This document shows positions 41,078 through 51,164 of a DNA stretch of 64,000 bases, piece after piece (position 1 is the first letter of the stretch; each line of letters opens with the position of its first letter). The notes beneath the pieces were generated by a model. It did no database searches and was not told where the DNA came from. It was given only the letters and a program-made list of their open reading frames with translations. The stretch spans positions 186,001 to 250,000 of the forward strand of contig PGCN01000012.1 of assembly GCA_002786385.1 (NCBI GenBank), given 5' to 3'. This DNA is from Flavobacterium sp. FEMGT703F (GTDB lineage: Bacteria > Bacteroidota > Bacteroidia > Flavobacteriales > Flavobacteriaceae). The translations under genes were made by a program, and so were the position numbers.

Positions 41078-43609
41078 TTACTTTTTTTTAGCGGTAGTTT
41101 TTTTAGCGGTAGTTTTTTTAGCGGTAGTTTTTTTGGCCAGAGCTTTTTTGGCAGCTGTCTTTTTCTCCGGTGTTTTCTTGGCAATCATTTCTTGCACTTG
41201 CTCCAAGGTTAATTTGGCAGCATCAACATCTTTATTCAATTCGATTTTGATTTTACCTTTGGTGATGACCGATTTTCCCCAACGGGCTTTTTCCACTAAA
41301 ATACCTTCTTCTTTCCAATGATGAATAACTTTATCGATATCTTTCTGTAATTTCTCATCGATTAAAGTTTCGATATCGGATTGCGATAAGTTATTGAAGT
41401 CGTATTTTTTGTTGACATTGATAAACATCCCGTTCCATTTTAAGAACGGACCAAAACGACCAACACCCTTTTGCACGTCCATATTTTGGTACGTTCCGAT
41501 TGGCGCATCAGCTTTGGTTTTTTCATCAATCAATTCCTGTGCTCTTTCCATAGTCACATCTAACGGATCTTCGCCTTTGGGAAGTGAAATAAATTGTTTC
41601 CCGAAACGCACATAAGGCCCGAAACGACCATTGCTCACTTCTACTTCTTCTCCGTTATAAGTACCGAGGTTTTTCGGCAATAAAAACAAATTCAAAGCTT
41701 CTTCCAAAGTGATATTGCCAATGTTTTGATCCTGACGTAAACTCGCAAATTGCTTATTTTCGTCTTCGGCATCGCCAATTTGAGCCATAGGTCCAAATTT
41801 CCCCAAACGCACCGATACCGGTTTACCCGTTTTCGGATCGGTTCCTAAAATGCGCTCACCACTTTCTCTATCGGCATTCTTCTCTACTTCTGTCACATTC
41901 GGGTGAAACTTATTGTAGAAATCCTGCATCATTTTAGCCCAATCGATATTGCCTTCGGCTATTTCATCAAAGTCTTGCTCTACTTTAGCGGTAAAATTGT
42001 AATCTAAGATGGATTCAAAGTTTTTTACTAAAAAGTCGTTTACGATGGTTCCGATATCTGTCGGCACCAATTTCCCTTTATCGGAACCGGTGTTTTCTTT
42101 TAAAATTTTCTCGTCAACTTGACTGTCTTTCAAAGTCAACTGCACATATTTTCGCTCTACACCGTCTAAGTTTCCTTTCTCAACGTAATTTCTGTTGATA
42201 ATAGTAGAAATGGTTGGCGCATAGGTAGACGGACGACCGATTCCTAATTCCTCTAACTTCTTCACTAAAGAAGCTTCAGTGTATCTCGACGGCGGACGCG
42301 AATATCTTTCGGTCGCAGTAATATTATTATTGTGTAATTTTTCGTTAACCTTCAATGCCGGCAACATACCTTCTTGTTCTTCGTCGTCCTCATCGTTGCC
42401 TTCTAAATAGACTTTCAAGAAACCTTCAAATTTAATTACCTCTCCGGTAGCTTGAAAAACTTCCGAGTGATTATTGGCTTCTATTTTAACATTAGTTCGT
42501 TCCAGTTCGGCATCAGCCATTTGTGAAGCCAAAGTTCTTTTCCAAATGAGTTCATACAAACGCGCTTGGTCTCGTTCCACATTCACAGTATGACGCGACA
42601 TGTCTGTCGGACGAATAGCCTCGTGGGCTTCTTGCGCACCTTTGGATTTGGTATTGTAATTTCGAGGCTTGCTGTATTCAGCTCCATAGTAACTGGTAAT
42701 TTCTGCTTGCGCGGCAGCCATGGCTTCTTGGGACAAGTTTACACTGTCGGTTCTCATATAGGTTATGAGTCCGGCTTCATACAATCTTTGGGCAATTTGC
42801 ATCGTAATACCAACCGGAAAATACAATTTGCGTGCTGCTTCCTGTTGTAAAGTGGAAGTGGTAAACGGAGCCGCAGGTGATTTTTTGGTCGGCTTGGTCT
42901 CCAAATCGGCTACCTTATAAGTAGAACCGATATTTTTTTGCAAAAAGTCTTCCGCTTCTTTTTTGGTGACGAAGTTTTTCGGCAATTTGGCTTTGACTAC
43001 TTTTCCGGCTTCATTGGTAAACTCGGCCGTAACCGAATACGAAGCTACTGCTTTGAACTCTTGAATTTCTCTTTCTCTCTCTACAATCAAACGGACGGAA
43101 ACCGATTGTACACGTCCTGCCGATAATCCGCCTTTGACTTTTTTCCACAATACAGGCGAAAGTTCGTAACCTACCAGTCTGTCTAAAACACGACGGGCTT
43201 GTTGCGCATTCACTAAGTTATAATCGATGCCGCGTGGGTTTTCAATCGCTTTTTGAATGGCCGATTTGGTGATTTCGTGGAAAACTATTCTTTTGGTCTT
43301 GTTTTTATCTAACTTTAATTCTTCCGCCAAGTGCCAAGAAATGGCTTCTCCTTCGCGGTCCTCATCGGAAGCCAACCAAACGGTTTCCGCATTTTTAGAC
43401 AAATCTTTCAGTTTTTTGACCAGAGCTTTTTTATCAGAAGACACCTCATACTTGGGCTTGAACCCGTTGGCAACGTCTACTCCAATTTCTTTGGAAGGTA
43501 AGTCGGCTATATGGCCGTAACTCGACTCTACCTGAAACTCACTTCCGAGAAATTTTTCGATTGTTTTGGCCTTTGCCGGCGACTCCACGATAACTAAATT
43601 CTTTGCCAT
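41078..43609 (-). CDS. topA: DNA topoisomerase I
   Basis: An 843-residue type IA topoisomerase that relaxes negative supercoils. Toprim domain: residues 1-115 (VESPAKAKTIEKFLG ... ASDEDREGEAISWHL). The catalytic tyrosine is in GLITYMRTDSVNLS (about residue 280). Three C-terminal zinc-ribbon-like repeats have lost their cysteines (GRFGPYVRFGKQFISL, GRFGPFLKWNGMFINV and a first copy). The extreme C-terminus is a Lys/Ala/Thr tail (AKKTT repeats) encoded by a 15-bp tandem repeat at 41090-41134. It appears co-transcribed with the arginase-like gene. Confidence 0.97.
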   Translation of the reverse strand: MAKNLVIVESPAKAKTIEKFLGSEFQVESSYGHIADLPSKEIGVDVANGFKPKYEVSSDKKALVKKLKDLSKNAETVWLASDEDREGEAISWHLAEELKLDKNKTKRIVFHEITKSAIQKAIENPRGIDYNLVNAQQARRVLDRLVGYELSPVLWKKVKGGLSAGRVQSVSVRLIVEREREIQEFKAVASYSVTAEFTNEAGKVVKAKLPKNFVTKKEAEDFLQKNIGSTYKVADLETKPTKKSPAAPFTTSTLQQEAARKLYFPVGITMQIAQRLYEAGLITYMRTDSVNLSQEAMAAAQAEITSYYGAEYSKPRNYNTKSKGAQEAHEAIRPTDMSRHTVNVERDQARLYELIWKRTLASQMADAELERTNVKIEANNHSEVFQATGEVIKFEGFLKVYLEGNDEDDEEQEGMLPALKVNEKLHNNNITATERYSRPPSRYTEASLVKKLEELGIGRPSTYAPTISTIINRNYVEKGNLDGVERKYVQLTLKDSQVDEKILKENTGSDKGKLVPTDIGTIVNDFLVKNFESILDYNFTAKVEQDFDEIAEGNIDWAKMMQDFYNKFHPNVTEVEKNADRESGERILGTDPKTGKPVSVRLGKFGPMAQIGDAEDENKQFASLRQDQNIGNITLEEALNLFLLPKNLGTYNGEEVEVSNGRFGPYVRFGKQFISLPKGEDPLDVTMERAQELIDEKTKADAPIGTYQNMDVQKGVGRFGPFLKWNGMFINVNKKYDFNNLSQSDIETLIDEKLQKDIDKVIHHWKEEGILVEKARWGKSVITKGKIKIELNKDVDAAKLTLEQVQEMIAKKTPEKKTAAKKALAKKTTAKKTTAKKTTAKKK
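41090..41134 (-). repeat. 15-bp tandem repeat in the topA tail
   Basis: Three exact copies of AGCGGTAGTTTTTTT (plus strand) encode the repeated AKKTT pentapeptide of the topoisomerase C-terminus. The unit count could vary between strains. Confidence 0.9.
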
Positions 43610-43630
43610 ATCCGCGATTGTTTACGCGGA

Positions 43631-43638
43631 CAAAAGTA
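43631..43638 (-). promoter_or_regulatory. -7 promoter box of topA
   Basis: Minus strand TACTTTTG matches TAnnTTTG, 21 nt upstream of the start codon at 43609. No clear -33 TTG. The leader contains a small CCGCG...CGCGG hairpin. Confidence 0.5.
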
Positions 43639-43775
43639 AACGTTTTTTTTAAAATATCGATTTAGTGTTGCTTTTTAACGGTGATTGACCCATAAAAGAA
43701 ATTGATACCTTAATATTAGGTAGTCTTTTCACAAACTTTTTTCGTAGTCAACCGAGACAAAAGACAAAGCCTATA

Positions 43776-43823
43776 TAGCCCCGATGGAAGCGGCGCCGAG
43801 CAGAGCGTACAGCGGGAACAGAG
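43776..43823 (+). repeat. Dispersed intergenic element, copy D (short)
   Basis: Left core TAGCCCCGATGGAAGCGG (43776-43793) and right core TACAGCGGGAAC (43808-43819) are separated by only ~14 nt. Further right, CCCAAACCTTTCGCTCC (43838-43854) repeats the flank of copy B. It lies in the 330-bp gene-free stretch between divergent topA and miaB, which otherwise holds only the two promoters. Confidence 0.6.
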
Positions 43824-43881
43824 ATTCCAAACACACCCAAACCTTTCGCTCCAAAACTTTTGTTAAACCATCTCTGCCATC

Positions 43882-43913
43882 TTGTCAGATTTGCGAATTT
43901 AGTATTATCTTTG
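43882..43913 (+). promoter_or_regulatory. Promoter of miaB
   Basis: TTG (43882-43884), a 21-bp spacer and TATCTTTG (43906-43913). It lies inside the long upstream frame and so supports the start at 43940. Confidence 0.65.
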
Positions 43914-43939
43914 CTGTCCGATTAAGCGAAAATCATTTT

Positions 43940-45388
43940 ATGGAAAAGGAAATTGACGAGAAAAAACAAGGTACCAGCCTGGTTTTAGAACACAAAGAAG
44001 GCAATAGCAAAAAACTATTTATAGAAAGCTACGGTTGTGCGATGAATTTTTCGGACAGCGAAATTGTCGCGTCCATTTTAACCGAACAAGGTTACAATAC
44101 TACCCAAAAATTAGAAGAAGCCGATTTGGTTTTGGTAAACACCTGCTCTATCAGAGACAAGGCGGAACAAACCGTACGCAAGCGTTTGGAAAAATACAAT
44201 GCGGTAAAACGCAGCATTAATCCGGGCATGAAAGTGGGCGTTTTGGGTTGTATGGCCGAGCGTTTGAAAAGTCAATTCCTGGAAGAAGAAAAAATCGTGG
44301 ACATGGTGGTTGGTCCGGATGCTTACAAGGATTTACCGAATTTATTGAAAGAAGTGGAAGAAGGTCGCGATGCGATTAACGTTATCCTTTCCAAAGATGA
44401 AACCTATGGCGATGTTTCACCGGTGCGTTTGAACAGCAATGGCGTGAATGCCTTTGTTTCCATCACCCGCGGTTGCGACAATATGTGTACCTTTTGTGTA
44501 GTACCGTTTACTCGCGGTCGTGAACGTAGCAGAGAACCGCAAAGCATTATGGCTGAAATCCAAGATTTATGGGACAGAGGTTTTAAAGAAGTTTGCTTAT
44601 TGGGTCAAAATGTGGACAGTTACCTTTGGTATGGCGGCGGTTTGAAAAAAGATTTCGAGAAAGCCACTGAAATGCAAAAAGCTACTGCAACTGATTTTGC
44701 GCAACTTTTAGAACAATGTGCGATTGCGTTTCCTAAAATGCGTTTTCGTTTTTCGACATCGAATCCGCAAGACATGCATGAAGAAGTGTTGCATGTGATT
44801 GCCAAATACGACAATGTTTGCAATTATATTCACTTGCCGGTACAAAGCGGTAGTACGCGAATTTTAAAAGAAATGAACCGCCAACACACCCGTGAAGAAT
44901 ACATGGAATTGGTGGATAAAATCAAGAGAATTATACCGGATTGCTCTATTTCGCAAGACATGATTGCCGGTTTCCCTACTGAAACTGAAGAAGATCACCA
45001 AGATACCTTGAGTTTGATGGAATATGTGGAATACGACTTCGGCTATATGTTTGCTTATTCCGAAAGACCGGGTACTTTGGCAGCGCGTAAAATGGAAGAT
45101 GATGTTCCGGAAGAAGTTAAGAAAAGACGTTTACAAGAAATTGTAGACTTACAGCAAATACTCAGTGAAAAAAGAACCAAGCGTTTCTTGGGCCAAACCG
45201 TAGAAGTGTTGATTGAAAAAGAATCTAAGAAGTCTGACAAACACTGGAGCGGCAGAAACTCGGAAAATGTAGTCACTGTTTTCCCGAAAGAAAATTACAA
45301 AGAAGGTGATTTTGTGTTGGTAAAAGTAACCGATTGTACAACAGCCACATTGATTGGGGAAGCGGTTGGTTACAGTCTGATGCAATAA
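43940..45388 (+). CDS. miaB: tRNA-2-methylthio-N6-dimethylallyladenosine synthase MiaB
   Basis: A 482-residue radical-SAM methylthiotransferase acting on position A37 of tRNAs. The UPF0004 domain begins at [19 protein letters not shown]; the radical SAM cluster cysteines are in GCDNMCTFC (CxxxCxxC); a TRAM domain forms the C-terminus. The ATG at 43940 is preferred to the one 156 bp upstream because the promoter lies between them and the first 52 residues of the longer frame are translated from copy D of the dispersed element. It leads a plus-strand series of closely spaced genes (YcxB-like gene 4 bp downstream). Confidence 0.96.
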   Translation: MEKEIDEKKQGTSLVLEHKEGNSKKLFIESYGCAMNFSDSEIVASILTEQGYNTTQKLEEADLVLVNTCSIRDKAEQTVRKRLEKYNAVKRSINPGMKVGVLGCMAERLKSQFLEEEKIVDMVVGPDAYKDLPNLLKEVEEGRDAINVILSKDETYGDVSPVRLNSNGVNAFVSITRGCDNMCTFCVVPFTRGRERSREPQSIMAEIQDLWDRGFKEVCLLGQNVDSYLWYGGGLKKDFEKATEMQKATATDFAQLLEQCAIAFPKMRFRFSTSNPQDMHEEVLHVIAKYDNVCNYIHLPVQSGSTRILKEMNRQHTREEYMELVDKIKRIIPDCSISQDMIAGFPTETEEDHQDTLSLMEYVEYDFGYMFAYSERPGTLAARKMEDDVPEEVKKRRLQEIVDLQQILSEKRTKRFLGQTVEVLIEKESKKSDKHWSGRNSENVVTVFPKENYKEGDFVLVKVTDCTTATLIGEAVGYSLMQ

Positions 45389-45392
45389 AATT

Positions 45393-45890
45393 ATGGAGAG
45401 TCAAATAGTCATTAAACCAAGCTTTGACGCCAATAGTGTTTTTAAAGCTACTTTATTGGTATATAAAAACAGTAGACTTGTTATTTACTTGATTGTCTTT
45501 TTTATCATAATGTTAATTAGTGCCTCTGCTAATGCGTCATATGACGAGTATTTCTGGGTTCCATTGGCAACAATTTATCCTTTGGTTGTGCTTTTGTTTG
45601 TGTATCGAATTTATGCCACTTCAAAAAAGCAAATTACCGATAATCCCAGGCTGCAGGAAGACATCAGCCATGTATTTACAGCGGATTATTTTCAGGAAAA
45701 AGGAGAAAGTTTTGACATCAAATATTTTTGGAAGGACATTGTAAAACTCGAAGAAAAAAACGATCTCTTTTTAATCTACATTAAAAAGAATCAAGCAAAA
45801 TTCATCAAAAAGTCGGATCTAAAAAATAACCAATACAACGAATTAAAAGCATTATTCAACTCATTAAACATTAAGAAGAGTTTAAAATAA
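45393..45890 (+). CDS. YcxB-like membrane protein
   Basis: A 165-residue protein with two membrane helices (about 30-48 and 55-76) followed by a cytoplasmic beta-rich domain (FTADYFQEKGESFDIKYFWKDIVKLEEKNDLFLIYIKKNQAKFIKKSDL) that resembles the YcxB-like domain. It lies 4 bp after miaB and 7 bp before the sigma-54 activator, so the three are very likely co-transcribed. Function is unknown. Confidence 0.8.
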   Translation: MESQIVIKPSFDANSVFKATLLVYKNSRLVIYLIVFFIIMLISASANASYDEYFWVPLATIYPLVVLLFVYRIYATSKKQITDNPRLQEDISHVFTADYFQEKGESFDIKYFWKDIVKLEEKNDLFLIYIKKNQAKFIKKSDLKNNQYNELKALFNSLNIKKSLK

Positions 45891-45897
45891 TTCAAAC

Positions 45898-47160
45898 ATG
45901 GAATCAGTTCAAAACATAAAACAACGCTTTGAGATTATCGGGAACGACCCGAAACTCAACCGCGCCATAGAAAAAGCCATACAGGTTGCTCCGACTGACA
46001 TTTCGGTATTGGTTGTGGGTGAAAGCGGTGTGGGTAAAGAAAGTATTCCAAGAATTATCCATTCGCTATCTCACAGAAAACACGGAAAATACATCGCCGT
46101 TAACTGTGGTGCGATTCCGGAAGGCACCATTGACAGTGAATTATTCGGACACGAAAAAGGCGCTTTTACCGGCGCTACCAATACCCGTGAAGGTTATTTT
46201 GAAGTAGCCGATGGCGGTACCATTTTCTTGGATGAAGTGGGCGAATTACCGCTTACAACTCAAGTTCGCTTGTTGCGTGTTTTAGAAAATGGTGAGTTCA
46301 TTAAAGTAGGTTCTTCTCAAGTACAAAAAACCAATGTACGCATAGTCGCGGCCACCAACGTCAATATGTTCGATGCAATTGAAAAAGGGAAATTCCGCGA
46401 AGATTTGTATTACCGTTTGAGTACCGTTGATATTACTTTGCCACCCTTACGTGATCGAAAAGACGATATTCATTTGTTATTTAGAAAATTTGCCGCCGAT
46501 TTTGCGCACAAATACAAAATGCCACCGATTAAGTTGAGTGACGATGCCATACAGTTTTTACAACGCTATCGTTGGAGCGGAAACATCCGTCAGTTACGCA
46601 ACGTGGCCGAACAGATTTCGGTTTTGGAAACTAATCGCGATATATCATTAGCAACATTACAATCTTATCTGCCATTGGAAGGCAGTACATTGCCATCGGT
46701 AATAGGCGGTAAAAAATCGGACAGTGATTTTGCTACCGAGCGAGATATTTTATACAAAGTGCTTTTCGACATGAAAAGTGATTTAAACGATTTGAAAAAG
46801 CTGACTTTAGAACTGATGAAAAACGGCGCTAAAGTTCAAGATATTAATCCGAGTTTGATTCAGAAGGTCTACGGTTCAAAAGACAACGAAAGCGAAATTG
46901 TATTTGAAACCCAACCGCATATTAATGTAATTCCGACACCAAACCAGTCGCAACAAGAAGAATTTGACGACGAAGACGATGCCAATTATTTGATGGCGGA
47001 AACCGTTGACGAAGAAGAAACCCTTCGTTTGGAAGCCAAAGAACTGGAACTCATCAAAAAAGCTTTAGAGCGTAACAAAGGGAAGAGAAAAGCGGCTGCA
47101 GATGAATTGGGTATTTCGGAAAGAACCTTGTATCGAAAAATAAAACAGTTTGATTTGTAA
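45898..47160 (+). CDS. Sigma-54-dependent transcriptional activator
   Basis: A 420-residue bacterial enhancer-binding protein. The AAA+ domain begins almost at the N-terminus: Walker A GESGVGKE at 41-48, the sigma-54 contact loop GAFTGA at 88-93, and Walker B GGTIFLDE at 106-113. A Fis-type helix-turn-helix (KRKAAADELGISERTLYRKIKQF) ends the protein. There is no receiver, GAF or other sensory domain, so its activity is probably regulated by abundance or by a partner protein. It is part of the miaB operon and precedes lptE by 57 bp. Its targets are unknown; a sigma-54-like sequence lies upstream of groES, 2 kb away. Confidence 0.93.
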   Translation: MESVQNIKQRFEIIGNDPKLNRAIEKAIQVAPTDISVLVVGESGVGKESIPRIIHSLSHRKHGKYIAVNCGAIPEGTIDSELFGHEKGAFTGATNTREGYFEVADGGTIFLDEVGELPLTTQVRLLRVLENGEFIKVGSSQVQKTNVRIVAATNVNMFDAIEKGKFREDLYYRLSTVDITLPPLRDRKDDIHLLFRKFAADFAHKYKMPPIKLSDDAIQFLQRYRWSGNIRQLRNVAEQISVLETNRDISLATLQSYLPLEGSTLPSVIGGKKSDSDFATERDILYKVLFDMKSDLNDLKKLTLELMKNGAKVQDINPSLIQKVYGSKDNESEIVFETQPHINVIPTPNQSQQEEFDDEDDANYLMAETVDEEETLRLEAKELELIKKALERNKGKRKAAADELGISERTLYRKIKQFDL

Positions 47161-47217
47161 ACATTCAAACTTAGGCAAAATTAAATATTGGTTATATTTA
47201 CCCTCGAAAACAAATAC

Positions 47218-47721
47218 ATGAAAAGCATTAAATTTTTATTATTGGTTCTTGTCGCTTTCAGCATCAACAGTTGCGGTGTGTACAATTTTACCGGAGCCAA
47301 ACCGATTAACGCCAAAACGTTTCAGGTGAATTATTTCCAAAATACGGCCGAGTTGGTTGAACCGGGCATTGAAAGAACCTTTACCTTACGCTTACAGGAT
47401 TTGATTCAAAATCAAACCAATCTGAATTTAACCAACTCCAACGGCGAACTTTTATACGAGGGTGAAATTGTTGAATACCGAATAGCGCCTATGACAGCCA
47501 CTGCAGATCAAAAAGCAGCTCAAAACCGTTTGACGATTTCTGTGATGGTTCGCTTTTCCAACAAAAACAAAGAAGAAGATAATTTTGAAAAAAGATTTTC
47601 CTTCTTTTATGATTACAGCGGTTCCAGCCAATTAGTCGGACCGCAATTAACCGATGCGTTGGACGTTATTTTTGAAAGAATTACCCAAGATATCTTTAAC
47701 GAATCACTAGCCAAATGGTAA
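47218..47721 (+). CDS. lptE: LPS assembly lipoprotein LptE
   Basis: A 167-residue outer-membrane lipoprotein that acts as the plug of the LptD translocon in LPS export. The signal sequence ends in a lipobox with Cys19 (INSCG). The body has the LptE-like fold (VNYFQNTAELVEPGIERTFTLRLQDLIQ ... YEGEIVEYRI). I take the ATG at 47218, since the frame upstream adds ten residues before the signal sequence. It continues the miaB-sigma-54-activator series and precedes the TPR-like protein and secG, a gene order I recall from other Flavobacteriaceae. Confidence 0.9.
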   Translation: MKSIKFLLLVLVAFSINSCGVYNFTGAKPINAKTFQVNYFQNTAELVEPGIERTFTLRLQDLIQNQTNLNLTNSNGELLYEGEIVEYRIAPMTATADQKAAQNRLTISVMVRFSNKNKEEDNFEKRFSFFYDYSGSSQLVGPQLTDALDVIFERITQDIFNESLAKW

Positions 47722-47763
47722 ACAGTATTTGTAACTTTACAAATCATCTGAACACTGATAACT

Positions 47764-48588
47764 TTGAACCTAACCGATTATACATACTTACTCAACAAAC
47801 CCGAAGCCATCAACGATAGGCATGCGGAAACCTTAGACCAAGTACTAAGGGCTTTCCCCTATTTTCAGAGCGCTCGAGTACTAAAGTTGAAACATTTGTA
47901 CAATCAGGACAGTTTTAATTACAACCATGCGCTGAAAGTGGCCGCAGCTTATACCACCGATCGCAGTATTTTATTCGACTTCATCACCTCGGATTCCTTT
48001 GTATCCGTACAAAAAGGGCATTACGAAAAAAAGCTGGAAGAGTTAATGAACATCAATGTGATTGGTCTGGAAGAAGTAAAAGTGGCCTATCAGGAACCAA
48101 CTGTCAATCCTTTAGAACAATCCATACTGACTTCCATCAAAGAAGCCACCGGTATTGAAGAACAAAAAGCAGAAGTTAAATTGGAGATCGGCAAACCACT
48201 GGAGTTCTCCAAAAACGAAAAACATTCGTTCGAAGAGTGGCTACAATTGTCCCGACTAAAACCTATTGTTCGTGAAACGGCATCGACCTCAGAAACTGCG
48301 GATAACGATATTAAAAAGAAAAAGCTGGCATTGATTGATAAATTTATCGAAACCAACCCGAAAATTATGCCGGTGGCCAAAGATGCTGTGGTGCCTGCAA
48401 TTGAGCCGTTTTCAGAAGACACGTCCCATTTAATGACAGAAACGTTGGCGCGAGTTTACTTGGAACAAAAAAAATATTCCAAAGCAATTCAAGCTTATGA
48501 AATATTAATTTTGAAATATCCGGAAAAAAGTAGTTTCTTTGCAAACCGAATTTCGGATATAAAGATTTTACAACAAAATAATAACTAA
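47764..48588 (+). CDS. Conserved cytoplasmic protein with C-terminal TPR-like helices
   Basis: A 274-residue protein with no signal peptide. The translation begins at a TTG codon (MNLTDYTYLLNKPEAI); there is no in-frame ATG nearby. The N-terminal half is helical (LRAFPYFQSARVLKLKHLYNQDSFNYNHALKVAAAYTTDRSILFDFI), the middle is charged and probably disordered, and the C-terminus has a TPR-like pair (ETLARVYLEQKKYSKAIQAYEILILKYPEK). It lies between lptE and secG, 12 bp before secG. It is conserved in position in flavobacteria as far as I recall, but its function is not known. Confidence 0.82.
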   Translation: MNLTDYTYLLNKPEAINDRHAETLDQVLRAFPYFQSARVLKLKHLYNQDSFNYNHALKVAAAYTTDRSILFDFITSDSFVSVQKGHYEKKLEELMNINVIGLEEVKVAYQEPTVNPLEQSILTSIKEATGIEEQKAEVKLEIGKPLEFSKNEKHSFEEWLQLSRLKPIVRETASTSETADNDIKKKKLALIDKFIETNPKIMPVAKDAVVPAIEPFSEDTSHLMTETLARVYLEQKKYSKAIQAYEILILKYPEKSSFFANRISDIKILQQNNN

Positions 48589-48600
48589 TTATAACACATT

Positions 48601-48939
48601 ATGTTTACCATCTTTTTAGCATTAATCACATTGGTTTGTTTTTTATTAATCATTGCCGTTATGGTACAAAATCCTAAAGGAGGCGGTTTGTCTTCTTCAT
48701 TAGGCGGATCACAAATGTTAGGCGGTGTTCAAAAAACAACAGACTTTTTAGATAAAAGTACTTGGACTTTAGCAGCTGCTTTAATCGTTTTGATTTTGTT
48801 ATCTAGTTTAAGCTTCCCGGGTATGGGCGGCGGACAAACCGAATCAAAAGTAATTGAACAAACGGAAACCGCAGCACCTAAAACAGCTACCGAAACTCCG
48901 GCCGCTACTCCTGCACAACCGACAGGTGAAAAAAAATAA
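48601..48939 (+). CDS. secG: Preprotein translocase subunit SecG
   Basis: A 112-residue component of the SecYEG channel, with two membrane helices (about 3-22 and 56-75) joined by the characteristic loop NPKGGGLSSSLGGSQMLGG. The C-terminal tail is Thr/Ala/Pro-rich (ETAAPKTATETPAATPAQPTGEKK), as in other Bacteroidota SecG proteins. It is the last gene of the series starting at miaB and is followed by a strong terminator. Confidence 0.96.
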   Translation: MFTIFLALITLVCFLLIIAVMVQNPKGGGLSSSLGGSQMLGGVQKTTDFLDKSTWTLAAALIVLILLSSLSFPGMGGGQTESKVIEQTETAAPKTATETPAATPAQPTGEKK

Positions 48940-48960
48940 CAAAGACTTTGTTCTTTATCC

Positions 48961-48993
48961 AAATGCCAGCGCTGACATGCTGGCATTTTTTTT
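48961..48993 (+). terminator. Terminator after secG
   Basis: AAATGCCAGC (48961-48970) pairs with GCTGGCATTT (48979-48988), followed by a run of eight T residues. Confidence 0.93.
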
Positions 48994-49017
48994 AGGAAAA
49001 AATGACAGTAAAAAACC

Positions 49018-49035
49018 CTTGGCATAATTTCTGAA
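49018..49035 (+). promoter_or_regulatory. Possible sigma-54-like promoter of groES-groEL
   Basis: CTTGGCATAATTTCTGAA resembles the sigma-54 pattern TGGCAC-N5-TTGCW, with TGGCAT-N5-CTGAA (GG conserved, GC of the -12 element changed to GA). No TAnnTTTG box is visible between the secG terminator and groES. It lies 44 nt before the start. Confidence 0.3.
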
Positions 49036-49078
49036 AAAGTGAAGTCAACAAAATATTATAACCTAAAAATATAACATC

Positions 49079-49354
49079 ATGGCATTAAACATTAAACCTC
49101 TTTCTGACAGAGTTATTGTGGAACCGGCAGCCGCTGAAACCCAAACAGCTTCCGGAATTATTATTCCTGACACTGCTAAAGAAAAACCGCAAAAAGGTGT
49201 TGTAGTGGCAGTAGGTAACGGAAAAAAAGACCAACCGTTAACCGTAAAAGTTGGTGATACTGTTTTATACGGCAAATACGCCGGAACCGATTTAAAATTC
49301 GACGGCAAGGATTATCTCATCATGCGTGAAGATGATATTCTTGCGATTATCTAA
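49079..49354 (+). CDS. groES: Co-chaperonin GroES
   Basis: A 91-residue heptameric lid of the GroEL chaperonin, complete. The mobile loop ([21 protein letters not shown]) and the roof beta-hairpin region ([26 protein letters not shown]) are present. It is followed by groEL after 50 bp, which includes an ATTAAGT-type low-complexity stretch. A possible sigma-54-like promoter lies upstream; no CIRCE element is present. Confidence 0.98.
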   Translation: MALNIKPLSDRVIVEPAAAETQTASGIIIPDTAKEKPQKGVVVAVGNGKKDQPLTVKVGDTVLYGKYAGTDLKFDGKDYLIMREDDILAII

Positions 49355-49386
49355 CAGAGTATTAAGATTTGAATATTAAGTATTAA

Positions 49387-51036
<1,650 letters not shown>

Positions 51037-51079
51037 TGCTGAGTACGAAGAAAAAAATCAGAAGTACAAAATACTAGTA

Positions 51080-51110
51080 AAAGCGTCTTGAGAAATCAAG
51101 GCGTTTTTTT
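51080..51110 (+). terminator. Terminator after groEL
   Basis: The stem AAAGCGTCTTGA (51080-51091) / TCAAGGCGTTT (51096-51107), with a GAAA loop and two G.T pairs, continues into a run of T residues. Confidence 0.9.
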
Positions 51111-51136
51111 TATTTATTATTGTAAATAAAATTTTA

Positions 51137-51144
51137 TATTTTTG
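51137..51144 (+). promoter_or_regulatory. -7 promoter box of the MG2-like protein gene
   Basis: TATTTTTG matches TAnnTTTG, 20 nt before the ATG at 51165. No -33 TTG at the right distance. Confidence 0.45.
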
Positions 51145-51164
51145 ATTATCGTAATCGCTTTCTT

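Noticed and set aside
43784..43939. An N-terminal extension of 52 residues of miaB
   Set aside because: The promoter lies at 43882-43913, after this ATG, and the extension is translated from the dispersed intergenic element.
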